Of a stretch of DNA of 27,207 bases, positions 22,710-27,207 are shown piece by piece. Made by a program: the position numbers and the translations under genes. Under the pieces are notes generated by a model, which saw nothing but the letters and a program-made list of their open reading frames with translations, was not told where the DNA came from and made no database searches. The stretch comes from CAVVYV01 sp963752585. Its GTDB lineage: Bacteria; Actinomycetota; Thermoleophilia; Solirubrobacterales; 70-9. Location: positions 1-27,207 of the forward strand of contig CAVVYV010000002.1 of assembly GCA_963752585.1 (NCBI GenBank). The letters run 5' to 3'. Position 1 is the first letter of the stretch; every line of letters starts with the position of its first letter.

Positions 22710-23009
22710 CTAAGCAGCCGGAGGCTGGACATGTGGGTGCTCGCGCGCCCAAGTGACGATCCGGCTTGAGTCCGAGATCACCGTTCCGTCGTCGAGCACC
22801 AGCACCGGCACCTCGTTGGTCCCGCTCAACTCCCTGACCTCGGCGCGGTCCCGGTCACGGCTGAGCCGAGTCCAGAGGGCGAACCGGTAGCCCTTCAACG
22901 GTCGCAGGTCGTACTCGTAGCCGGCATCGTCGAGCGCTTTCGCGGCCCGCCCACATGGGTGGCCGAGCGAGCCGAGCGCCTTCTTCTGCCCGCAGGTGTA
23001 GAGGATCAC
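22710..23009 (-). CDS. Small thioredoxin-fold (GST N-terminal/glutaredoxin-like) protein
   Basis: A 99-residue protein. It begins MILYTCGQKK (GTG start at 23009), with Cys6 at the usual position after the first beta strand. A second Cys occurs in GHPCGRAAKAL at the start of the following helix. Later SGTNEVPVLVLDDGTVISDSSRIVTWAREH is the beta3-cis-Pro-beta4 segment of glutaredoxins and GST N-terminal domains (VPVL with the cis-proline, then the ES/DS-like DSSRI glutathione-site motif). The active site is not the standard CPYC, so its redox chemistry is uncertain; actinobacteria of this type usually lack glutathione. It starts 10 bases after the purB stop with no Shine-Dalgarno, so it is probably translated by coupling within the purine operon. 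Its link to purine synthesis is unknown. Confidence 0.75.
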   Translation of the reverse strand: MILYTCGQKKALGSLGHPCGRAAKALDDAGYEYDLRPLKGYRFALWTRLSRDRDRAEVRELSGTNEVPVLVLDDGTVISDSSRIVTWAREHPHVQPPAA

Positions 23010-23019
23010 GAGGAGGAGC

Positions 23020-24304
23020 CTATTTCTCCAACTCGTCCAGGCGGGCGATCACCTCGGGGACATGCGCCAGGTAGGCGTCGTAGTCGAAGACCGCATCGAG
23101 GTCGAGCTCGGGTGCCGCGTTCCCAATCAGCTCGCGGAATTCGATCCCCTCGTCCCAGGCGCGCTGGGCGTTCTCCTGGACCACCCGGTACGCCTCATCG
23201 CGGCTCCGTCCTCCCTCGACAAGCGCCGTCAGCGCCCGTTGGCTGAACAGAGCGCCATGCGTGAGCTCCAGGTTCTCGCGCATCCGATCGGTGTGGACAG
23301 TCATTCCCTCGACCAGGTTGGCGGCCAGGTACTGCATGTAGTCGATCGCGATCGTCGCGTCAGGTAGGACGATTCGCTCGGCGCCGGAATGGGAGATGTC
23401 GCGCTCGTGCCAGAGGGCGACATTCTCAAAGCCGACCTGTGCATGCCCGCGGAGCACCCGCGCCAGTCCGCAGATCCGCTCGGCGATGATTGGGTTGCGC
23501 TTGTGGGGCATCGCCGATGAGCCCTTCTGGCCCTTCCCGAACGGTTCCTCGACCTCGCGAACCTCGGTCCTCTGCAGGTTGCGGAGCTCGGTTGCGAAGC
23601 GTTCGAGGCTGGCGCCGGCGATCGCGATTCGGGCGAGAACGACGGCGTGTCGGTCCCTGGGCACGACCTGGGTGGAGACGTCCTCGACAGCCAGCCCAAG
23701 GGTGTCCATGACCCGCGCCTCAACCACAGGGGGCACGGAGGCATATGTCCCCACGGCCCCCGAGACCTTTCCGACCGCGATCTGCTCGAAGGCGCCATCG
23801 AGCCTCGCCAGGTTTCGGTCGGCCTCGAACGCGAAGCCGGCGAGTTTCAGGCCAAAGGTGGTCGGTTCGGCATGAACCCCGTGCGTGCGCCCGACGCAGA
23901 GGCTGGTGGCGAACTCGCGGGCGCGTGCAACCAGGGTGTCGCGGTACGCACGTGCCCCGGCCACGATGATCGCCCCCGCCTCCTTGAGTTGGAGGGCGAG
24001 CGCGTTATCGACAACGTCGTAGGAAGTGAGCCCGTAGTGCAGCCAGCGACCAGGGGCCCCGATCGATTCGGCGACGACATCGACGAACGCCGCGACGTCG
24101 TGGCCGGTGGTTCGCTCGCGCTCCTCGACTGCCTCGACCGTGAATGTGGCTCGTCTCCCGGCACTCGCGGGCATCCGACTCCGGAACGACCCCTTCCGCG
24201 GCCCAGGCGTCAACGGCAGCCAGCTCCACCTCGAGCAGCGCCTCCATCCGGCGCTGGTCGCTCCAGACGGCTCCGATCTCATCCCGTGTGTAGCGGGGGA
24301 TCAC
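23020..24304 (-). pseudogene. purB: Adenylosuccinate lyase, one single-base frameshift near the N-terminus
   Basis: Cleaves SAICAR to AICAR and adenylosuccinate to AMP. The N-terminal 50 residues from ATG 24304 (MIPRYTRDEIGAVWSDQRRM and so on) are typical of PurB. The frame then must shift by one base at about 24154: removing one A restores the family-like run CRERATFTVEAVEERERTTG HDVAAFVDVVAESIG. The rest is uninterrupted: HYGLTSYDVVDNALALQL, CVGRTHGVHAEPTTFGLKLAGF (catalytic His), SGAVGTYASVPP, and the fumarase/aspartase-superfamily signature GSSAMPHKRNPII. It ends LDELEK at TAG 23022-23020. Length is about 428 residues, normal. A strictly essential purine gene with all active-site regions intact is more likely to carry a sequencing error than a real mutation. 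Confidence 0.9.
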
Positions 24305-24333
24305 GTACCGATTCTGACGGGAGCGGCGATTCC

Positions 24334-24801
24334 CTAGGCGTTGATGATCCGAACGGCCAGCAATCCTGCGTTTTTCGCCCCGTCCACCGCCACGCAGGCG
24401 ACCGGGACGCCCGGAGGCATCTGAACCGCGGAGAGCAGGGCGTCGAGCCCGCCGAGGTTCTTCCCCGAGATCGGCACCCCGATCACCGGCAGGTCGGTGT
24501 GGGCGGCCGCGAATCCGGGCAGCGCGGCCGACATCCCGGCGCCCGCGATGATCACCTTCAGCCCCCGCATCCGGGCGTTGGTGCAGTAGTCGCTGGTCGC
24601 ATCGGGATCGCGGTGGGCGCTCAGCACCCGGACCTCGTAGCGGATCCCGTGATCGTGGAGGGCCTCGCCGGCGGGCTGCATCCTGGGCTTGTCGTTCTTC
24701 GAGCCCATGATGATCCCGACCAGCGGCGCGTCGACCTCGATCTCGTCGAACGCCTCCTCGACCTGGGGCATCGTCGCGGGCACGGCCTCGCCGTTAGCCA
24801 T
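24334..24801 (-). CDS. purE: N5-CAIR mutase / AIR carboxylase PurE
   Basis: Forms CAIR from N5-CAIR (class I, with PurK) or from AIR and CO2 (class II); 155 residues including a 26-residue extension. The core starts VGIIMGSKNDKPRMQPAGEAL, the phosphate-binding region, and contains EVRVLSAHRDPD with the conserved catalytic His of SAHR. VIIAGAGMSAALPGF aligns with the AGAGGAAHLPGM loop of ordinary PurE but lacks its His. IGVPISGKNLGGLDALLSAVQMPPGVPV and GAKNAGLLAVRII complete the fold. The ATG at 24801 overlaps the purD stop by eight bases. No purK is seen in the window; whether this variant needs PurK cannot be decided from the sequence. Confidence 0.92.
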   Translation of the reverse strand: MANGEAVPATMPQVEEAFDEIEVDAPLVGIIMGSKNDKPRMQPAGEALHDHGIRYEVRVLSAHRDPDATSDYCTNARMRGLKVIIAGAGMSAALPGFAAAHTDLPVIGVPISGKNLGGLDALLSAVQMPPGVPVACVAVDGAKNAGLLAVRIINA

Positions 24802-26083
24802 CAGCTCGTCCGATCGTGCTCATCAGTGCCCTTTCGGCAATGTCGGTCCGCATCTGCCTGCCCTCGAAGCCGATCTGCTCAGCGGCATCGTAGGCCCGCC
24901 GTCGGGCGTCAGCCGCGGTCGCCGCGAGCCCGGTGACGTTCAGCACCCGTCCCCCGGCGGTGACGATCTCGCCGTTCCTGCGCGCGGTCCCGGCGTGGGT
25001 GATCTCCACACCCTCGGTCTCAGCGGCGCGCTCGAGCCCGCTGATCACGTCTCCCTTCGACGACGACGCCGGATAGCCGGCCGAGGCGAGGACCACGGTC
25101 ACCGCCCAGCCGTCGTCGAACTCCGCCCGGGCGCCGGCGAGGCCGCCTTCCTCACGCGAGGCGAGGCAGAGGTCGAGCAGATCGGAGCGCAGCCGCGGCA
25201 GCACCGCCTGGGTCTCGGGATCGCCGAAGCGGCAGTTGTACTCGAGCACCCGAGGACCCCCGGCGGTCATCATCAACCCCGCATAGAGAACCCCGCGGTA
25301 GGGGGTGCCGCGGTTGGCCATTGCCTCGACGATCGGGCGATGGAACGAGTCGGCCAGCCGCTCGATCTCGGCGTCGCCGAAGCCCGGCACCGGCGAGTAG
25401 CTGCCCATCCCGCCCGTGTTCGGCCCAGTGTCGCCATCGCCGATCCGCTTGTAGTCCTGGGCCGGCGCCAGCGGCACGACGTTTTCGCCGTCGCAGAGCG
25501 CCAGCAGGGAGAGCTCCTCGCCCTCGAGGAACTCCTCCACGATCACCTCGGTCTCGCCGAAGCGGCGCTCGGTGAAGAAGATTGCGGCGGCCTCGCGGGC
25601 CTCGGCCTCGGACGCACAGATGATCACCCCCTTGCCGGCCGCGAGCCCGTCGGCCTTCAGCACCGCGGGGTAGGAGGCGGACGGGATCTGCGCCAGGGCG
25701 TCGTCGAGGTTGCGGAGCACCGTGTGCGGGGCGGTTGGAACCCCGGCCTGCTCCATCAGCTCCTTGGCGAACAACTTCGAGCCCTCGATCTCCGCGGCGT
25801 CGGCGCTCGGCCCGAAGGCGGCGATGCCCTCGTCCTCGAGCGCGTCCACGAGCCCGGCGACCAGCGGCGCCTCGGGACCGACGATGACGAGATCCACGCC
25901 CTCGTCGCGAGCGGCCGCGACCAGGGCGGAGATCTCGCCGGGGTCCGCGTCGAGGCAGCGCGCATCGGCGGCGATCCCGGCGTTGCCAGGCGCGCAGAGC
26001 ACCTCGGGGGCCTGCGCCGAGCGCCCGAGGGCGCGCACGATCGCGTGCTCGCGCCCTCCCCCGCCGACGACGAGGACCCTCAA
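24794..26083 (-). CDS. purD: Phosphoribosylamine-glycine ligase (GAR synthetase)
   Basis: ATP-grasp ligase joining phosphoribosylamine and glycine, the second purine step; 429 residues. The TTG at 26083-26081 is the start: it gives RVLVVGGGGREHAIVRAL, the family N-terminus, and it overlaps the stop of the upstream GYD gene (TTGA). Motifs: VLCAPGNAGIA, LVIVGPEAPLVAGLVDALE, GSKLFAKELMEQAGVPTA, YPAVLKADGLAAGKGV (ATP-grasp lysine region), EEFLEGEELSLLALCDG, GPNTGGMGSYSP, YRGVLYAGLM and LEYNCRFGDPETQAVLPRL (metal ligands). A TTG start with a stop overlap suggests translation is strictly coupled to the GYD gene. The last eight bases overlap purE. Confidence 0.96.
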   Translation of the reverse strand: MRVLVVGGGGREHAIVRALGRSAQAPEVLCAPGNAGIAADARCLDADPGEISALVAAARDEGVDLVIVGPEAPLVAGLVDALEDEGIAAFGPSADAAEIEGSKLFAKELMEQAGVPTAPHTVLRNLDDALAQIPSASYPAVLKADGLAAGKGVIICASEAEAREAAAIFFTERRFGETEVIVEEFLEGEELSLLALCDGENVVPLAPAQDYKRIGDGDTGPNTGGMGSYSPVPGFGDAEIERLADSFHRPIVEAMANRGTPYRGVLYAGLMMTAGGPRVLEYNCRFGDPETQAVLPRLRSDLLDLCLASREEGGLAGARAEFDDGWAVTVVLASAGYPASSSKGDVISGLERAAETEGVEITHAGTARRNGEIVTAGGRVLNVTGLAATAADARRRAYDAAEQIGFEGRQMRTDIAERALMSTIGRADG

Positions 26084-26361
26084 AGGGCCTTCGCCAGGTC
26101 CCCGGCCGGGAGCGCCGCCAGCGTCTGGCTGTTCATCGTTCCGCGCGAGCCGAGCTCCACCGAGACCTTCGCCATCGTCTGGGTGTCGGGGGCCTCGACC
26201 ACGGTGATGAAGTCGTACTGGCCGAGCACGGCCCACTGGTCCTTGACCTTGACGCCGAGCTGCTCGACCTCCTTGTTCACCTCCTCGACGCGGGTGGGGT
26301 TGTTCTTCAGCGTCTGGACGCCCTCGGATGTCAGGTTCGTGAGCATGATGTAGTCAGGCAC
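26080..26361 (-). CDS. GYD-domain protein
   Basis: A 93-residue ferredoxin-fold-like GYD protein of unknown biochemical function. The N-terminus PDYIMLTNLTSEGVQTLKN is typical, and LGQYDFITVVEAPD contains the Gly-x-Tyr-Asp motif that gives the family its name. TMAKVSVELGSRGTMNSQTL is also conserved. The start is a GTG at 26361 with AAGGAG 11 bases upstream; a GTG at 26370 is too near that site. It is the first gene of the purD-purE-purB unit and its TGA overlaps the purD TTG, so every purD translation event may depend on it. The position suggests a role in, or a sensor for, purine or one-carbon metabolism, but this is an inference. Confidence 0.87.
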   Translation of the reverse strand: MPDYIMLTNLTSEGVQTLKNNPTRVEEVNKEVEQLGVKVKDQWAVLGQYDFITVVEAPDTQTMAKVSVELGSRGTMNSQTLAALPAGDLAKAL

Positions 26362-26427
26362 GGGTATCACCTCTCCTTTGTGTTCGAATCGCCTCTGAGC
26401 CCTCTTTCTCTCATTTTCGCCGCTCGC

Positions 26428-27105
26428 GTGCACTCCGCCCCCGGCGTCCGCGAGCGCGGCGATGATCAGGGCATCGAGGGCCATCCGATCTTCGCCCGCT
26501 TCTACGACCGGATGCTCGCCAAGGCCGAGCGGACCGGCCTCGCCAAGATGCGCCGTGAGCTGCTCGCCGGGGCCTCCGGCCGCACCCTCGAGCTGGGGGC
26601 GGGTATCGGGCACAACCTGCCCTTCTACACCGATCTGGTCAGCGAGCTGGTCCTGAGCGAGCCGGACCCGCATATGGCCCGGCGGCTGCGGGAGCGGCTT
26701 CAGGGGAGCCCGCCGGCGCCGGCGCGGGTCGAGGTGATCGAGGCGCCGGCCGAGGACCTGCCCTTCGACGACGGCAGCTTCGACACGGTCGTCTCCACCC
26801 TGGTCTTCTGCACGGTCGAGGATCCACAGCGAGCGCTGGCGGAGGCCCGCCGGGTGCTGGTCGAGGGTGGCCAGCTGCTCTTCGTCGAGCACGTCCGCAG
26901 CGAGAGCCGGCGTCTGGCCTGGTGGCAGGACCGGCTCGAGCGGCCCTGGGGTTTCTTCACCGGCGGCTGCCATCCCAACCGCCCCACCGAGCAGACCCTG
27001 GCCGGCGCCGGCTTCTGGATCGAGCGCCTCGATCGCGACCGCCTACCGGCGGTGTCGCGGATAGCCAGGCCGCTGATCAGGGGCGTCGCCCGCCGGCCCG
27101 ACTAG
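26428..27105 (+). CDS. Class I SAM-dependent methyltransferase
   Basis: The Rossmann-type core is clear: GRTLELGAGIGHNLPFYTD (motif I, SAM binding), LVLSEPDPHMARRLRERL (acidic residue after strand 2), APAEDLPFDDGSFDTVVSTLVFCTVEDPQRALAEARRVL (motifs II-III) and GGQLLFVEHVRSES. The N-terminal HPIFARFYDRMLAKAERTGLAKMR and the C-terminal CHPNRPTEQTLAGAGFWIERLDR resemble UbiE/PmtA-like and arsenite/lipid methyltransferases; the substrate cannot be told. The start is uncertain: GTG at 26428 (225 residues) or GTG at 26380, which would begin two bases beyond the divergent GYD ribosome-binding site. Neither has a clear Shine-Dalgarno, and the conserved part begins near 26480. The last 102 bases of the window after the TAG at 27103-27105 show nothing I can name. 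Confidence 0.88.
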   Translation: MHSAPGVRERGDDQGIEGHPIFARFYDRMLAKAERTGLAKMRRELLAGASGRTLELGAGIGHNLPFYTDLVSELVLSEPDPHMARRLRERLQGSPPAPARVEVIEAPAEDLPFDDGSFDTVVSTLVFCTVEDPQRALAEARRVLVEGGQLLFVEHVRSESRRLAWWQDRLERPWGFFTGGCHPNRPTEQTLAGAGFWIERLDRDRLPAVSRIARPLIRGVARRPD

Positions 27106-27207
27106 CCAAGACAGGCGGGCGCGCTACCTGCAGGGCTCAGTCGATCCGGTCCTCATCAGACGGGTCGCGCTGTCGCGCGCCCTCGCATCTACGCGCGCCC
27201 TACGATT

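Noticed and set aside
24689..26353. A 554-codon + strand open frame opposite purD
   Set aside because: Mirror frame of purD and the GYD gene; low-complexity composition and no recognisable domain.

Overview
The window is high-GC DNA from what looks like a Gram-positive actinobacterium, probably a deep-branching, Thermoleophilia-like lineage. This is an inference from base composition, frequent GTG/TTG starts, an Rv2578c-type radical SAM protein, a GYD-domain gene at the head of a purine operon, and a lipoprotein-type sulfate-binding protein. No rRNA, phage, IS element or CRISPR array is visible; the only RNA gene is a tRNA-Lys(TTT).

Layout. 1-4.2 kb: genes whose protein signatures are clear but whose frames are broken many times by single-base indels: dihydrolipoamide dehydrogenase (lpdA, -), a small membrane protein (-), thiE (-), then on the + strand a TPP riboswitch followed by thiO, thiS and thiG. 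5.0-5.6 kb: an intact unknown protein (-). 5.66-6.7 kb: a SplB/Rv2578c-like radical SAM protein with a near-perfect LexA (SOS) box at its start and a sliding-clamp-binding-like C-terminal tail. 6.7-10.65 kb: a sulfate import operon (sbp-cysT-cysW-cysA) behind a region of repeated inverted motifs, convergent with a cysteine-free Rrf2 regulator. 10.7-15.1 kb (-): purF-purN-purH-tRNA-Lys-rrf2. 15.3-17.3 kb: a divergent MFS exporter/MarR pair with textbook promoters and a palindromic operator. 17.3-18.6 kb (-): a membrane-anchored six-bladed beta-propeller protein. 18.6-26.4 kb (-): GYD protein-purD-purE-purB-thioredoxin-fold protein-(small leader ORF)-purC-purS-purQ-purL, with many 4-nt start/stop overlaps. 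26.4-27.1 kb (+): a divergent methyltransferase.

Together the two pur clusters encode the route from PRPP to IMP apart from purM (and purK, if needed), which must lie elsewhere. The thiamine genes form a TPP-controlled thiazole branch with ThiE encoded divergently. The cys genes import sulfate and may be controlled by the neighbouring Rrf2 protein. The item I find most worth pursuing is the radical SAM gene: SOS box, spore-photoproduct-lyase-like core and C-terminal QTSLF together suggest a damage-induced, clamp-tethered DNA repair enzyme. The most unusual small-scale structure is a 30-codon leader ORF whose stop overlaps the purC start and whose own start lies in a hairpin.
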